A DNA stretch of 64,000 nucleotides. Origin: Rhodocyclales bacterium. Lineage in GTDB: Bacteria; Pseudomonadota; Gammaproteobacteria; Burkholderiales; Rhodocyclaceae. The position numbers and the translations under genes are program-made. Below, in pieces: positions 52,827-63,375 of the stretch. The stretch lies in the NCBI GenBank assembly GCA_016235025.1, contig JACRMV010000002.1:62001-126000 (forward strand). The letters run 5' to 3'. The notes below the pieces were generated by a model. It was not told where the DNA came from. It ran no database searches and worked only from the letters and a program-made list of their open reading frames with translations. Numbering within the stretch: the stretch's first letter is position 1; each line of letters begins with the position of its first letter.

Positions 52827-53374
52827 CAGAACTCGCCCGAGTAGAGCATGTCAGCGCGCCGGTTCTTGCCCCAGCATTCTTCGGTGGACTCGGTGCAGGC
52901 GGGTTTCTCCTTGCCCAGGCTGACGGCTTCGAGCTGGTCTTCGCGGCCGCCCAGCAGCAACAGGGCCTTCTTCACCGCTTCGGCGCGCTTTTGTCCCAGC
53001 GCCAGGTTGTACTCGCGGCTGCCGCGTTCATCGGCATTGCCCTGGATCAGCATCTTCATCGCCGGATTGGCGGCGAGAAACTTGCCGTGCGTGGCGAGCA
53101 GGGTTTGGTATTCATCCTTGACGATGAAACTGTCGTAGTCAAAGTAGATGCTGCGCCTGGAGAGCGGACTGCGAGGGTCTTTCAGCGCGGCAGCGCTCAG
53201 CGGATCGAATTTGCCGACGGTATCGGCAGTGACCGGGGCGGCCGCTGCCGGTGTGCGTGATTCGACGCCGGCCGGGTTCTGCTCCGGCGCCGGTGGTTGC
53301 GAGCCACAGGCAGCGAGTAGAAGAGTCAGCGAGAGCAGGACAACCTTGGTTGTGGCGGAAAGCGGGGTAGACAT
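52826..53374 (-). CDS. pal: Peptidoglycan-associated lipoprotein Pal
   Basis: 182-aa outer membrane lipoprotein. It has a lipobox LLAAC, a proline-rich linker, then the OmpA-like peptidoglycan-binding domain: SIYFDYDSFIVKDEY, IQGNADERGSREYNLALGQKRAEAVKKAL. It binds TolB and peptidoglycan. The C-terminus ends WGKNRRADMLY, as usual for Pal. Confidence 0.96.
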   Translation of the reverse strand: MSTPLSATTKVVLLSLTLLLAACGSQPPAPEQNPAGVESRTPAAAAPVTADTVGKFDPLSAAALKDPRSPLSRRSIYFDYDSFIVKDEYQTLLATHGKFLAANPAMKMLIQGNADERGSREYNLALGQKRAEAVKKALLLLGGREDQLEAVSLGKEKPACTESTEECWGKNRRADMLYSGEF

Positions 53375-53415
53375 GGCGATTCCTTGGCGTGATGAGACGG
53401 TGTGGGAAGAAGAGT

Positions 53416-54702
53416 TTAATTGACCAGCGGCCCCCAGGCAGGTTCCCGCACGTCGGCGGCCTGCACGGAGAGTTTCTGCTTGACCCGGCCGTCGCTGGAG
53501 ACGGCGGCCAGGACGCCACGACCGTTGATTTCGGTGGCATACAGGATCATGCGTCCATTGGGAGCAAAGCTGGGCGATTCATCCTTGGCCGAGTCGGTCA
53601 GGATCTGGGCCTGTTTCGTCGCCAGGTCCATCAGCGCCAGCTGGAAGCGGCCATTGGTGCGGGTGATGTAGGCCAGGCTCTTGCCGTCGGGCGAAGGACG
53701 GGGAGTGACGTTGTAATTGCCTTCAAAGGTGATCCGCTCGGCTGTGCCGCCGGCGGTGGCGGGAAGGCGATAGATCTGTGGGCTGCCGCCGCGATCGGAG
53801 GTGAAATAAATGTAGGCGCCGTCCGGGGAGAAACGCGGTTCGGTGTCGATGCCGGCGGACGAGGCCAGTCGTGTCGCGCCGCTGCCATCGACATTCACCA
53901 GGTACAACTGCGAGTTGCCGTCCTTGGTCAGCACCAGCGCCAGCCGCTTGCCGTCGGGCGACCAGGCGGGGGCGGAGTTGGAACCCTTGAAGTTGGCCGC
54001 CACATGGCGCCGGCCGCTGGCCAGGTCATGGACATAGACCACCGGTTTCTTGGCTTCGAACGAGACATAGGCCAGCTTGCTGCCGTCGGGCGACCAGACC
54101 GGCGAGATGATCGGCTCGCGCGAGGCCAGCGCTGCCTGCGGGTTGCCGCCGTCGGCATCGGCGATCTGCAATTCGTAGCGCCCGGTGCTCTTCACCACAT
54201 AGGCGATGCGGGTCGAGAACACACCGCGCTCGCCGGTGAGTTTTTCGTAGATGAAGTCGGAAATGCGATGTGCCGTGGTGCGCAGTTGCGTGCCGGTGTG
54301 GACATAGGCCTGGGTTCCCAGCACGGCCTGCTTGGGTACGTCGGCGAGGCGTACCTGCGTCTGGTAACGGCCATCGCCAGCCGCCGCGATGCTGCCGCTG
54401 GCGACGGCATCGGCGCCACGCTGTTTCAGGTCGGCGTAGGGCGGCGTGGCATCGAAGGCCAGCGGGCTGCCGGTGTCGATCAGGCGGAACAGTCCGCTGC
54501 GATCGAGGTCGGCGCGCACCACCGAGGTCAGTGCCTGGGCGATGATGCGTTCGCCGCTGAAGTCGGCTACCGCCAGTGGCAGGCGATTGGCGCCGGCGCC
54601 GGTGATTTCGATGCTGAGCTGGGCCCGGGTCGCAGGCGCGAACAAACTCGAACACAGGGCGAGGGAGGCGAGGCAGGCAAGCGCGAGACGGGATGGTTTC
54701 AT
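53416..54702 (-). CDS. tolB: Tol-Pal system beta-propeller protein TolB
   Basis: 428-aa periplasmic protein with a signal peptide (ending ATRA), an N-terminal alpha/beta domain and a six-blade propeller of WD40-like units such as SPVWSPDGSKLAYVSFE, APAWSPDGKRLALVLT and EPRFSPDGAYIYFTSD. It moves between TolA and Pal. It lies 17 bp after tolA. Confidence 0.96.
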   Translation of the reverse strand: MKPSRLALACLASLALCSSLFAPATRAQLSIEITGAGANRLPLAVADFSGERIIAQALTSVVRADLDRSGLFRLIDTGSPLAFDATPPYADLKQRGADAVASGSIAAAGDGRYQTQVRLADVPKQAVLGTQAYVHTGTQLRTTAHRISDFIYEKLTGERGVFSTRIAYVVKSTGRYELQIADADGGNPQAALASREPIISPVWSPDGSKLAYVSFEAKKPVVYVHDLASGRRHVAANFKGSNSAPAWSPDGKRLALVLTKDGNSQLYLVNVDGSGATRLASSAGIDTEPRFSPDGAYIYFTSDRGGSPQIYRLPATAGGTAERITFEGNYNVTPRPSPDGKSLAYITRTNGRFQLALMDLATKQAQILTDSAKDESPSFAPNGRMILYATEINGRGVLAAVSSDGRVKQKLSVQAADVREPAWGPLVN

Positions 54703-54719
54703 ATGGGAATTATACCGGG

Positions 54720-55466
54720 TCAGTCCGCGAGGGGGCGGAACTTGAGTTCGAGGTCACGACTGAATACGTCGGCTTGTTCGGGCTTGGGCAAGGGGCTGGA
54801 TTTCTGGATGGCGCGTTCGATCGCCGCGTCCAGCGCCACGTTGCCGGAGGAATGCTTCAGGCGCACGCTGATGATTTCGCCGCTGGGCAACTGCGCCACG
54901 GCGAATACCGCCTCCGGATTGCCCTGCAGGCCGGGCGGCAGCACGATATTGCCGCGAATTTTGCCGCGAATGCGGGAAAGATAGTCGGCCGTTGCCTTGG
55001 CACGTGCCGTGGCTTCGCGGGCGGCTTTCTCCTTTTCCAGATCCGCGGTGGCGGCGTCGGTGTTCTTGCGCTGGATCAGGCGCTGGGTTTCCTGCTTGAG
55101 CTGGTCGAGAAAGGCATTGAGGCGGGGCTTGAACTCAGGCTCAGGCTTGGGCTCGGGCTTGGGTTTCGGTTCGGCCTTTTCCACGATGTCGGGTTTGACG
55201 GGTGTGGGGCGCGACTCTGCCCGCGGTGCCGGTTTGGGTTCGGGGGGCGGCTCAAAAGTCGGCGCTGGCGGGACGGCGGCATTTATAGGGACGGCGCGCA
55301 CCAGGTCGACCTCGACCACATCCGTTGCCTGGGTTTGCCAGCGCACGCCGTAGAACAGGACGGCGGCGAGGACGAGGTGTACGGCTATCGCCAGTGCCAG
55401 CGAAACGTATTTGCCGGCCAGATTTTCAGGCCGGTCAAGAGGCGAGGGAGACAGATGCGCGCTCAC
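54720..55466 (-). CDS. tolA: Tol-Pal system protein TolA
   Basis: 248 aa with an N-terminal membrane helix (about 22-43). A proline/lysine/glutamate-rich linker (PKPKPEPKPEPEFKPR) and a short helical domain rich in Ala/Lys/Glu span the periplasm. The C-terminal TonB-like domain has GNIVLPPGLQGNPEAVFAV and LPSGEIISVRL. It is shorter than in enterobacteria, as in other betaproteobacteria. Confidence 0.92.
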   Translation of the reverse strand: MSAHLSPSPLDRPENLAGKYVSLALAIAVHLVLAAVLFYGVRWQTQATDVVEVDLVRAVPINAAVPPAPTFEPPPEPKPAPRAESRPTPVKPDIVEKAEPKPKPEPKPEPEFKPRLNAFLDQLKQETQRLIQRKNTDAATADLEKEKAAREATARAKATADYLSRIRGKIRGNIVLPPGLQGNPEAVFAVAQLPSGEIISVRLKHSSGNVALDAAIERAIQKSSPLPKPEQADVFSRDLELKFRPLAD

Positions 55467-55487
55467 GACGATACGCTCACGATGTGC

Positions 55488-55904
55488 TTATTTTGCAGGC
55501 TGTACCAGCAGGCCGATTTTGGCTACCTGCTGGCGTTGCAGTTCGTCCATCACGCCCAGCACGGCCTCGTAGCGGACATTCTTGTCGCCGGCGATGAGCA
55601 CCGCCTGTTGTGGATTTTTTGCCTGCGCTTCCTTGATGCGGGCGGCGAGATCGCTGCGGCTGACGGATTGCTCGGCTGCGGCGGGGCCCGTGGCGGCGCG
55701 GTTGCGCAAGGCGAGCGAGGCATCGGCATGAACGATTACCTCCAGCGGCGCCACGGCCGGTTGCGAGGCCTTGCCAACGCTGGGCAGGTCGACGCTGGCG
55801 GTCTGCACCATCGGTGCCGTGACCATGAAGATGACCAGCAGCACCAGCATCACGTCGATGTAGGGCACGACGTTGATCTGGTTCATCAGGCGGCGTTGTT
55901 TCAT
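55488..55904 (-). CDS. tolR: Tol-Pal system protein TolR
   Basis: 138-aa ExbD-like protein: one helix containing the proton-path aspartate in INVVPYIDVMLVLLVIFMVTAP, then a periplasmic domain. Stator of the Tol motor, with TolQ. It follows tolQ by 13 bp. Confidence 0.95.
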   Translation of the reverse strand: MKQRRLMNQINVVPYIDVMLVLLVIFMVTAPMVQTASVDLPSVGKASQPAVAPLEVIVHADASLALRNRAATGPAAAEQSVSRSDLAARIKEAQAKNPQQAVLIAGDKNVRYEAVLGVMDELQRQQVAKIGLLVQPAK

Positions 55905-55917
55905 GGCGCGTACCCCT

Positions 55918-56595
55918 TTATCGCGTCTGCCGTTGCAGGATGTTGGAGAACTCTTCCATGAAGCTTTCGAAGCGCACCGAGACGCGGTCGACGTCGTGGG
56001 CGAAGCGGTTGTAGGCGACCACCGCCGGAATCGCGGCGAAGAGGCCGATGGCGGTGGCCACCAGGGCTTCGGCGATGCCGGGAGCGACTGCGGAAAGCGT
56101 CGCCGTGCTCATGTTGGACAGCCCGCGGAAGGCGTGCATGATGCCCCACACGGTGCCGAACAGGCCGACGTAGGGCGAGACCGAGCCGACCGAGGCGAGG
56201 AAGGCCAGGTGCGACTCGAGGTCGTCGATTTCGCGCTGGTAGGTGGCGCGCATGGCGCGCCGGGCGCCGTCGACCACGGCGGTGGGGTCGATGGTTTTCT
56301 GGCCGCGCAGCTTGGTGAATTCGCGGTAGCCGGCCTCGAAGATGCGCTCCAGCGCGCCGGTTTCATGGCGGTTGTTGGCGGCGCTCTGGTACAGCGCGTT
56401 AAGGTCGCCGCCGCTCCAGAAGTCGCGCTCGAATTGATCGGTCTTGCTGCGCGCCGAGCGAATCGCGAAGGCCTTGCGGAAAATGTAATACCACGACATG
56501 AACGAAACGCCGAGCAACAGCAGCATCACCAGCTTGACGACCAGGCTGGCGTTGGTGACGAGTTCGATGATGGAAAGATCCTGGGTGATGTTCAT
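55918..56595 (-). CDS. tolQ: Tol-Pal system protein TolQ
   Basis: 225-aa ExbB/MotA-like proton channel protein. Three helices are visible: about 16-38 (LVVKLVMLLLLGVSFMSWYYI), about 135-155 and about 168-190. Also visible are the conserved SVSPYVGLFGTVWGIMHAFRGL and GIAEALVATAIGLFAAIPAVVAYNRF segments. It overlaps ybgC by 4 bp. Confidence 0.96.
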   Translation of the reverse strand: MNITQDLSIIELVTNASLVVKLVMLLLLGVSFMSWYYIFRKAFAIRSARSKTDQFERDFWSGGDLNALYQSAANNRHETGALERIFEAGYREFTKLRGQKTIDPTAVVDGARRAMRATYQREIDDLESHLAFLASVGSVSPYVGLFGTVWGIMHAFRGLSNMSTATLSAVAPGIAEALVATAIGLFAAIPAVVAYNRFAHDVDRVSVRFESFMEEFSNILQRQTR

Positions 56596-57029
56596 TGAGG
56601 CTCCGCTTCAGGGTGGGGCTGGGCGATGGACAGAAATTGGCGATGGATTTCGGCGGGCATGGCAACGGGCCGGCCGCTGGTCGGGTCGATGCAGGCGACG
56701 CGAATTTTCGCATCGAGCAGGATGTCCTTGCCGCGCACGATGCGCTGGATGAAGGTGACTTGCGCCCGGCCGAGCGACCCAACGACCGTTTCGACCGTGA
56801 GCAGGTCGTCGAGTTTCGCCGGCTTCAGGTAGTCCACGCTGGCCGAGCGCACCGCGAAGGCAATTCGCCGTGTCGCCAGCGCCGACTGTTCGTGGCCCAG
56901 CGTGCGCAGGAATTCGGTGCGCCCGCGTTCGAGGAAGCGCAGGTAATTGGCGTAATAGACGATGCCGGCGGCGTCGGTGTCCTCGTAGTAGACGCGTAGT
57001 GGCAGGGTCTGGATGAAGATGGCGGTCAT
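56592..57029 (-). CDS. ybgC: Tol-Pal-associated acyl-CoA thioesterase YbgC
   Basis: 145-aa 4HBT thioesterase with the motif [29 protein letters not shown] (catalytic Asp) and [22 protein letters not shown]. It is the usual first gene of the tol operon. Start 57029 fits the family and overlaps the ruvB stop by 4 bp, so ruv and tol-pal genes are joined in one run. Confidence 0.94.
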   Translation of the reverse strand: MTAIFIQTLPLRVYYEDTDAAGIVYYANYLRFLERGRTEFLRTLGHEQSALATRRIAFAVRSASVDYLKPAKLDDLLTVETVVGSLGRAQVTFIQRIVRGKDILLDAKIRVACIDPTSGRPVAMPAEIHRQFLSIAQPHPEAEPQ

Positions 57030-58114
57030 GGCTGGTCCCACAGTTCGGGCGCGGCGCCCGGTGGAGTGTGGTGCGGGCTGCACAAGCCGAAATGCTGCCA
57101 GATGCTGGCTGTTGCCACGCGTCCGCGCGGCGTGCGCTGGAGATAACCCTGCTGGATCAGATAGGGTTCGAGCACGTCCTCGATGGTGTCGCGCGCCTCG
57201 CCGATGGCGGCGGCGAGGTTGTCCACGCCGACCGGACCGCCGCCGAATTTCTCCAGCATGGCGGAAAGCAGTTTCCTGTCCATCACGTCGAGGCCGAGGT
57301 GATCGACATCGAGCATGGTCAGCGCGGCATCGGCGACGGCGCGGGTGATTTTGCCGTCGGCCTTGACCTCGGCGAAGTCGCGCACGCGGCGCAGCAGGCG
57401 GTTGGAAATGCGCGGCGTGCCGCGCGAGCGCCGGGCGATTTCCACCGCGCCGTCATCGACGATGGTGCAGGCCAGCAGATGCGCCGAGCGGCGCACGATC
57501 AGGGCGAGCTCGTCGGGGGTGTAGAACTCCAGCCGGGCGACGATGCCGAAACGGTCGCGCAGGGGGTTGGTCAGCATGCCGGCCCGCGTCGTTGCGCCGA
57601 TCAGGGTGAAGGGCGGCAGGTCGAGCTTGACCGAGCGCGCCGAGGGGCCTTCGCCGATCATGATGTCGATCTGGAAATCCTCCAGCGCGGGATAGAGAAT
57701 TTCCTCCACCACCGGCGAGAGGCGGTGGATCTCGTCGATGAACAGCACGTCGTGCGGTTCAAGATTGGTCAGCATTGCGGCGAGGTCGCCGGCGCGCTCC
57801 AGCACCGGGCCGGAGGTCTGGCGCAGATTGACGCCCATCTCGTGGGCGATGATGTGCGCCAGCGTGGTCTTGCCCAGCCCTGGCGGGCCAAAGAGGAGGA
57901 CGTGATCCATCGACTCGCCCCGCCGCTTGGCCGCCTCGATGAAGATTTCGAGCTGGCCGCGGATCTTCTGCTGGCCGATGTAATCGGCCAGCTTCTTCGG
58001 CCGCAAGGCGCGCTCCAGCGCGTCTTCCTGCGGCGATTCCCTGGCTGCGGCGATCAGGCGTTCGGGAACGACGTCGGCAGAGCTGTCAGCGAGTTTGTCG
58101 ATCTGGATGCTCAT
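57026..58114 (-). CDS. ruvB: Holliday junction branch migration helicase RuvB
   Basis: 362-aa AAA+ motor. It has the N-terminal [27 protein letters not shown], Walker [16 protein letters not shown], Walker [11 protein letters not shown], sensor 1 IGATTRAG, and the C-terminal winged helix [25 protein letters not shown]. It follows ruvA with 22 bp between. Confidence 0.97.
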   Translation of the reverse strand: MSIQIDKLADSSADVVPERLIAAARESPQEDALERALRPKKLADYIGQQKIRGQLEIFIEAAKRRGESMDHVLLFGPPGLGKTTLAHIIAHEMGVNLRQTSGPVLERAGDLAAMLTNLEPHDVLFIDEIHRLSPVVEEILYPALEDFQIDIMIGEGPSARSVKLDLPPFTLIGATTRAGMLTNPLRDRFGIVARLEFYTPDELALIVRRSAHLLACTIVDDGAVEIARRSRGTPRISNRLLRRVRDFAEVKADGKITRAVADAALTMLDVDHLGLDVMDRKLLSAMLEKFGGGPVGVDNLAAAIGEARDTIEDVLEPYLIQQGYLQRTPRGRVATASIWQHFGLCSPHHTPPGAAPELWDQP

Positions 58115-58136
58115 GGCGCAAGTTTAGCCGATCGGA

Positions 58137-58742
58137 TCATCCGGCCTTCGACAGCCGCTTTAGCGCCTGGCGGATGCCGTCGGCAACCGGCGCCTCGGGC
58201 GCCAGCTCTTTCATCGCGCCGAGCGCTTCGCGTTCGTTGTAGCCCAGCGCCAGCAGCGCACCGAGGATGTCGCCGAAGTTGTCGGCCTGGGCATCCGGCA
58301 CCGTAGCACCCGCGCTGGTTTTTGCGCCGCCGGAAAAGGCCTTCGGCAGCTTGTCGCGTAGTTCCAGCAGCAGGCGCTCGGCGGTTTTTTTGCCGATGCC
58401 GGGGATTTTTGTCAGGCGGCCGGCTTCCTGCAAGGCGATGGCCTGCGCCAGTTCATTGACCGACAGGCCGGACAGTACTGCCAGCGCGGTGCGGGCGCCG
58501 ACGCCGGAAATTTTCAGCAACTGGCGGAACGCGGCGCGCTCGTCGAGCGAGCCGAAGCCATAGAGGAAATGGCCGTCCTCGCGGATCGCCAGGTGCGTGA
58601 ACAGCGTCACTTTCTCACCGTTCGCCGGCAGGTTGTAAAAAGTGCTCATCGGCACATCGACCTCGTAGCCGAGGCCATGCACGTCGACCGTGATGGCGGG
58701 CGGATTTTTTTCGAGCAGGGTTCCGCTGAGGCGACCGATCAT
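58137..58742 (-). CDS. ruvA: Holliday junction branch migration protein RuvA
   Basis: 201-aa junction-binding subunit. It has an OB-fold N-terminus [31 protein letters not shown], two helix-hairpin-helix motifs ([18 protein letters not shown] and [19 protein letters not shown]), a flexible linker and domain III ([19 protein letters not shown]). Its start overlaps the stop of the prenyltransferase gene by 4 bp. Confidence 0.97.
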   Translation of the reverse strand: MIGRLSGTLLEKNPPAITVDVHGLGYEVDVPMSTFYNLPANGEKVTLFTHLAIREDGHFLYGFGSLDERAAFRQLLKISGVGARTALAVLSGLSVNELAQAIALQEAGRLTKIPGIGKKTAERLLLELRDKLPKAFSGGAKTSAGATVPDAQADNFGDILGALLALGYNEREALGAMKELAPEAPVADGIRQALKRLSKAG

Positions 58743-59713
58743 GAGATTCCTTTGCTGAAAACGAGAGTGAGGGCCATGAGCAGACCGTAAAGGGCGGCGG
58801 CGGCGAGGGTGAGTTTGATTGCCGGGGCGAGCTGCGCCGGGATTTCGGCATGGTGCCACAACTCGTGCGTGGCGGCGAGGCTCAGGGAGAGAGTGAGCAG
58901 GATCAGCAAAGTCGGTGCTGGCAGGACGCCGAGCCACACACCAAGCGGGGCGCACAGCGCCGCCAGCAACGCGATGACGAGATAACCGGCGCGTGCGCAG
59001 CGGCGGCCGAGGCGGACGACCACGGTGCGCTTGCCTGCGGCAGCGTCTGCCGTCGCATCGGGAAACTGGTTTATGTAAAGGATGTTCGCCACCAGCAGCG
59101 CGTAGCCGAGTCCTGCGGCCAAGGGCAAGGCGGCGAAGGCCTGGCGCTGCACATAATCGCTGCCGACGATGACCAGCAGCCAGCCGGCGACGATGGCGAA
59201 TTCACCCAGGCCGCGGCTGGCGAGCCGCAGCGGCGGCGCGGAGTAGGCCCAGGCGATGAGAAGTCCAAGCAGCCCGATCAGCATCAGGCCCGCTGCAGAG
59301 TGCGCCGTCAGCCACAGTCCGGCGGGAATCACGCTGATGAGCAGTCCGTAGCCCAGCCGCGCCATTGCAGCGGGCGTGAGTACGCCGTTCTGGATCAAGC
59401 GCGAGCCGCCGGTGAAGGGAAATATGCGCTCGCTGTTCAGCGCATCGTTTTCGCGGTCGTGATAATCGTTGATGACATTGGCCCCGGCGTGGGCGACGAG
59501 GGCGAACAGCAGCGTCACCAGCGCGGTTGCGGGATGCAGCGGTACGCCGTCGGCATGGGCGCTGGCGAGGCCGAGCAGCACAGCCACCAGCGTGACGGAA
59601 AGAAAAGCCGGGCGGGTGGCGAGGAGCCATCGCCGCAGGCCGGGTGGCAGCGTTTGCGGCGTGGGCTCGATGAGCCTGCACGCGGCATTCGGCCTGGCCG
59701 CCGGCACGTTCAC
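58739..59713 (-). CDS. UbiA/MenA-type prenyltransferase
   Basis: 324-aa membrane protein of eight or nine helices with two aspartate-rich motifs: [15 protein letters not shown] (NDxxDxxxD) and [16 protein letters not shown], closest in style to MenA / 1,4-dihydroxy-2-naphthoate prenyltransferases. The substrate is not certain. The GTG start at 59713 overlaps the ruvC stop (GTGA), and the gene overlaps ruvA, so a prenyltransferase gene is inserted in the ruvCAB operon with full translational coupling. Confidence 0.85.
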   Translation of the reverse strand: MNVPAARPNAACRLIEPTPQTLPPGLRRWLLATRPAFLSVTLVAVLLGLASAHADGVPLHPATALVTLLFALVAHAGANVINDYHDRENDALNSERIFPFTGGSRLIQNGVLTPAAMARLGYGLLISVIPAGLWLTAHSAAGLMLIGLLGLLIAWAYSAPPLRLASRGLGEFAIVAGWLLVIVGSDYVQRQAFAALPLAAGLGYALLVANILYINQFPDATADAAAGKRTVVVRLGRRCARAGYLVIALLAALCAPLGVWLGVLPAPTLLILLTLSLSLAATHELWHHAEIPAQLAPAIKLTLAAAALYGLLMALTLVFSKGIS

Positions 59714-60252
59714 AGCAGCCTGCCGCCGCGCACCCGCCGGCCGGCCGTGGCCAGCGCGCCCAGTCCCTGCCCGCCATGGGCATGGGCGATGGCGCAAGCC
59801 AGTGCATCGGCCGCGTCGGCGCCGGGTGCGCCGGAAAGTTTCAGCAGGCGCATCACCATTTGCTGCACCTGCTCCTTCGCTGCTTTCCCATGTCCGACCA
59901 CCGCCTGCTTGACTTGCAGCGCGGTGTATTCGGCGACTGGCAAGTTGGCTGTTACCAGCGCCGAAATCGCCGCACCGCGCGCCTGACCGAGCAACAGCGT
60001 GGATTGCGGGTTGACGTTGACGAACACGATTTCGATGGCAGCCTGCTGCGGCCGGTAGGTCGCCACGACTTCGCCGATACCGTCAAGCAGCGTCTTGATC
60101 CGCTGCGGCAGGCTGTCGGCGCTTTCAGTCCTGATGCAGCCGCTGGCAACATAGGCGAGCGTGCTGCCGCTTTTCTCGATGAGGCCAAATCCGGTCGAGC
60201 GCAGGCCAGGGTCGATGCCGAGGATGCGCAGTGCGGGGCCGGCTTTCTGCAT
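59710..60252 (-). CDS. ruvC: Crossover junction endodeoxyribonuclease RuvC
   Basis: 180-aa Holliday-junction resolvase. The RNase H-like catalytic acidic residues are in [18 protein letters not shown] (Asp), [12 protein letters not shown] (Glu) and [19 protein letters not shown] (two Asp). It lies 28 bp downstream of yebC, the usual order yebC-ruvC. Confidence 0.96.
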   Translation of the reverse strand: MQKAGPALRILGIDPGLRSTGFGLIEKSGSTLAYVASGCIRTESADSLPQRIKTLLDGIGEVVATYRPQQAAIEIVFVNVNPQSTLLLGQARGAAISALVTANLPVAEYTALQVKQAVVGHGKAAKEQVQQMVMRLLKLSGAPGADAADALACAIAHAHGGQGLGALATAGRRVRGGRLL

Positions 60253-60280
60253 TACGGGGCCAAGGCGCGTCCGCTGCGCA

Positions 60281-61006
60281 TCATTCCTCGATCACCGCCG
60301 TTGTATAAACCTCCTGCACGTCGTCGAGGGATTCCAGCGCGTCGAGCAGCTTTTGCATCCTGGCGGCATCGTCGCCGACGAAGTCGACTTCGGTTTCCGG
60401 TTTCATCGTGACATCGCCGAATTCCGGTTTGAAACCGGCTTTCTCCAGAGTTTCTTTTACGGTGCTGAAGTCGTTGGGCGAGGTGATGACTTCGATCGAG
60501 CCGTCATCGTTGGTCACCACGTCCTCGGCGCCGGCCTCGATCGCCGCGTCCATCAGCCGGGCTTCGTCGGTGCCGGGGGCGAACAGCATCTGGCCGCAAT
60601 GTTTGAAGAGGAAGGCCACGCTGCCGTCGGTGCCCATGTTGCCGCCGTGCTTGGCGAAGGCATGACGCACTTCGGCCACGGTGCGCACCTTGTTGTCGGT
60701 CAGGCAATCGACCATCACTGCGGCGCCGTTGATGCCATAGCCTTCATAGCGGATTTCTTCGTAACTGACGCCGTCGAGCTGCCCGGTGCCGCGTTTGATG
60801 GCGTTTTCGATGTTGTCCTTGGGCAGGCTCTGCCCCTTGGCCTTTTCAATCGCCAGCCGCAGGCGCGGATTGGCGCTGAGATCGCCTCCGCCCATTTTGG
60901 CGGCGACGGTGATTTCCTTGATCAGTTTGGTGAAGACCTTGCCGCGTTTGGCATCCTGGCGTCCCTTGCGGTGCTGGATGTTGGCCCATTTGGAATGTCC
61001 GGCCAT
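60281..61006 (-). CDS. yebC: YebC/PmpR family protein
   Basis: 241 aa with the unmistakable start [32 protein letters not shown] and the LIVECLTDN-like segment [21 protein letters not shown]. The family was long called a DNA-binding transcription factor; recent work on YebC-type proteins points to ribosome-associated translation of proline-rich stretches. It leads the yebC-ruvC run, divergent from the HerA-like gene. Confidence 0.96.
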   Translation of the reverse strand: MAGHSKWANIQHRKGRQDAKRGKVFTKLIKEITVAAKMGGGDLSANPRLRLAIEKAKGQSLPKDNIENAIKRGTGQLDGVSYEEIRYEGYGINGAAVMVDCLTDNKVRTVAEVRHAFAKHGGNMGTDGSVAFLFKHCGQMLFAPGTDEARLMDAAIEAGAEDVVTNDDGSIEVITSPNDFSTVKETLEKAGFKPEFGDVTMKPETEVDFVGDDAARMQKLLDALESLDDVQEVYTTAVIEE

Positions 61007-61063
61007 GCTATTTTCCTAGGTTGCGCTTAAGATGCCGAATTTTAGCACCTGGAGATTTTCCTC

Positions 61064-62587
61064 ATGAGTAACGCCTTGCCCATCGCCAAGAGCGGTGATG
61101 TCGAACTGTCTCTGTTGCTCCGCATGGCCAATCGCCACGGCCTCATCACCGGCGCCACCGGCACCGGCAAGACGGTGACTCTGCAACGCATCGCCGAGCA
61201 GTTGTCGCGCGCCGGCGTGCCGGTGTTCCTTGCGGATGCCAAGGGCGATCTGTCCGGTCTTGGCGCGGCGGGCGTGGCGGGCGAGAAACTGCAGAAGCGG
61301 CTGGATGCGCTGGGCATTGCCGACTGGCAGCCGAGCAGTTATCCGGTGGCCTTCTGGGATGTATTCGGCGAGCTTGGCCATCCGGTGCGGGCGACAATTT
61401 CCGACATGGGGCCCTTGCTGCTCGGCCGCTTGCTCGATCTCAACGACACCCAGGCCGGCGTGCTGCAACTGGTGTTCAAGGTGGCCGACGATCAGGGCTT
61501 GCTGCTGCTCGACCTGAAAGACCTGCGGGCGATGGTGCAGCATGTCGGCGAGCATGCCGATGAATTCCGCACCGGCTATGGCAATGTTTCGGCGGCCTCG
61601 ATCGGCGCCATCCAGCGCGGTTTGCTGACACTGGAAGAACAAGGCGGCGAAAAGTTCTTCGGCGAGCCGATGCTGGATATCGAAGACCTGATGCAAACGC
61701 AGGGCGGCCGTGGCGTGCTCAACGTCTTTGCTGCCGAAAAGCTGATGAACTCGCCGCGCCTGTATGCCAGTTTCCTGCTCTGGCTGCTGGCGGAACTGTT
61801 CGAGCGCCTGCCGGAAGCCGGCGACCTGGACAAGCCCAAATTGGTCTTCTTTTTCGACGAGGCGCACCTGCTGTTCGCCGACGCGCCGCCGGCGCTGCTG
61901 CAGAAAGTGGAGCAGGTGGTGCGCCTGATCCGCTCGAAGGGCGTTGGCGTGTATTTCGTCACGCAAAATCCGCTCGATATTCCCGACAGCGTACTCGGGC
62001 AGCTTGGCAACCGCGTTCAGCACGCCTTGCGCGCCTTCACCCCGCGCGACCAGAAAGCGGTCAAGGCGGCCGCCGACACGTTGCGCGCCAATCCGGCCTT
62101 CGATGCGGTAACGGCGATCACCGAGCTGGGCGTTGGCGAAGCGCTGGTGTCCTTTCTCGACGAGCAGGGCAAGCCGACCGTGGTCGAGCGCGCCTTCGTG
62201 CTGCCGCCGTTCTCGCGCATCGGGCCGCTGACTGCGGAAGAGCACCAGGCGGCGATTGCCGGCTCCGCCATCGCCGGGCATTACGAGAAAATCCTCGATC
62301 GGGAGTCGGCGTTCGAGAAGCTCAATGGCGCAGCGCCTGAAAAACCCGGCGCGGGTACTACGGCAAATGAGTCAGCACCATCACAAGGGCAAGGCGGCGG
62401 ACTGCTCGACAGCGTCGGCGGCATGTTTGGCGGCTTGGGCGGCATGCTGGGGGGCGGCAGCAGCGGCGGACGCCAGGGCGTGGTCGAGGCGGCGGTGAAA
62501 AGCGCCGCGCGCAGCATCGGCTCACAAGTCGGCCGCGAGATCATTCGCGGTGTGCTGGGTTCGATTCTCGGTGGTCGGCGGCGCTGA
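61064..62587 (+). CDS. HerA-like helicase/ATPase (DUF853)
   Basis: 507-aa P-loop ATPase of the DUF853/YjgR family. It has Walker [16 protein letters not shown], Walker [14 protein letters not shown], and the arginine-finger region [18 protein letters not shown]. The C-terminus has a glycine-rich stretch ([21 protein letters not shown]) and ends with a basic GRRR tail. Broadly conserved in proteobacteria but without a well-defined function. No NurA nuclease partner is next to it. Confidence 0.9.
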   Translation: MSNALPIAKSGDVELSLLLRMANRHGLITGATGTGKTVTLQRIAEQLSRAGVPVFLADAKGDLSGLGAAGVAGEKLQKRLDALGIADWQPSSYPVAFWDVFGELGHPVRATISDMGPLLLGRLLDLNDTQAGVLQLVFKVADDQGLLLLDLKDLRAMVQHVGEHADEFRTGYGNVSAASIGAIQRGLLTLEEQGGEKFFGEPMLDIEDLMQTQGGRGVLNVFAAEKLMNSPRLYASFLLWLLAELFERLPEAGDLDKPKLVFFFDEAHLLFADAPPALLQKVEQVVRLIRSKGVGVYFVTQNPLDIPDSVLGQLGNRVQHALRAFTPRDQKAVKAAADTLRANPAFDAVTAITELGVGEALVSFLDEQGKPTVVERAFVLPPFSRIGPLTAEEHQAAIAGSAIAGHYEKILDRESAFEKLNGAAPEKPGAGTTANESAPSQGQGGGLLDSVGGMFGGLGGMLGGGSSGGRQGVVEAAVKSAARSIGSQVGREIIRGVLGSILGGRRR

Positions 62588-62612
62588 TTGACCCGCCGAA
62601 AATGAACTGACG

Positions 62613-63347
62613 ATGGCGTTTGCCGTCTGCCCAAAATGTGGCCATCGTCCGCCGCAGCCGCTGGGAGCCACCGATGCCTGCCCGGCCTGCGGCGTGTATA
62701 TGCACAAGCGGCCAGCGCCGGAAACGGCTGCGGCTGCCGTGCCGAACCATGCAGACGCCTGCGAGCCGCCCTGGAGTGAACGCTTGCTGACCTTGCCGGA
62801 GCGGGATGCGGGCGATCCGGTTTTCATTGCGCCACGCGCCCTGCTGCTCGTCGCGCTGGCGCTTTGGGGCGTGCATCTGGTGACGCGGGACGTGACCGAC
62901 GGGGAAGTGTTCCAAAGTTTCATGCACAACATCCTGTTGCCAATCCACGAGGCGGGGCATGTGTTGTTCCTGCCATTCGGCGAGTTCCTCGCCATCGCGG
63001 GCGGCAGCCTGTTTCAGGTGCTGCTGCCGCTGGGAATCGGCGTGGCATTCCTGTTGAAAAACCGCGACCCGTTTGGTGCGGCGATTTGCCTGTGGTGGAT
63101 GGGTATCAGCCTGGTCGACCTGGCGCCCTATATCTACGATGCCCTCGATCCGCAGCTCATGCTGCTCGGTGGTCACACCGGCGAGGATGGGACGCATGAC
63201 TGGATTTATCTGTTCGGCCGGACAGGTGGTTTGCAGCATGCCCATTTCTGGGGCCGGGCCTGTTGGCTGTTCGGCGCGGTTCTGGCAGGGGTTGCGTTAC
63301 TTTGGGCGGCATTCGTGTTGCGGCGGGCCTGGTTGAGACGCTCGTGA
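62613..63347 (+). CDS. Zinc-ribbon membrane protein with HEAGH metalloprotease-like motif
   Basis: 244 aa. It starts with a zinc ribbon (CPKCGHRPP ... CPACGVYMHKR), then a hydrophobic helix about residues 70-88. A segment with the putative zinc motif is LLPIHEAGHVLFLPFGEFLA, inside or next to a membrane helix, followed by two or three further helices. HExxH-type in-membrane motifs are typical of M50 site-2 proteases, but I see no LDG-type second motif (only LDPQLM), so proteolysis is unproven. It lies 25 bp after the HerA-like gene in the same direction. Confidence 0.6.
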   Translation: MAFAVCPKCGHRPPQPLGATDACPACGVYMHKRPAPETAAAAVPNHADACEPPWSERLLTLPERDAGDPVFIAPRALLLVALALWGVHLVTRDVTDGEVFQSFMHNILLPIHEAGHVLFLPFGEFLAIAGGSLFQVLLPLGIGVAFLLKNRDPFGAAICLWWMGISLVDLAPYIYDALDPQLMLLGGHTGEDGTHDWIYLFGRTGGLQHAHFWGRACWLFGAVLAGVALLWAAFVLRRAWLRRS

Positions 63348-63375
63348 AAAGTGTCGCGCGCCGCATCGGTAGCGG

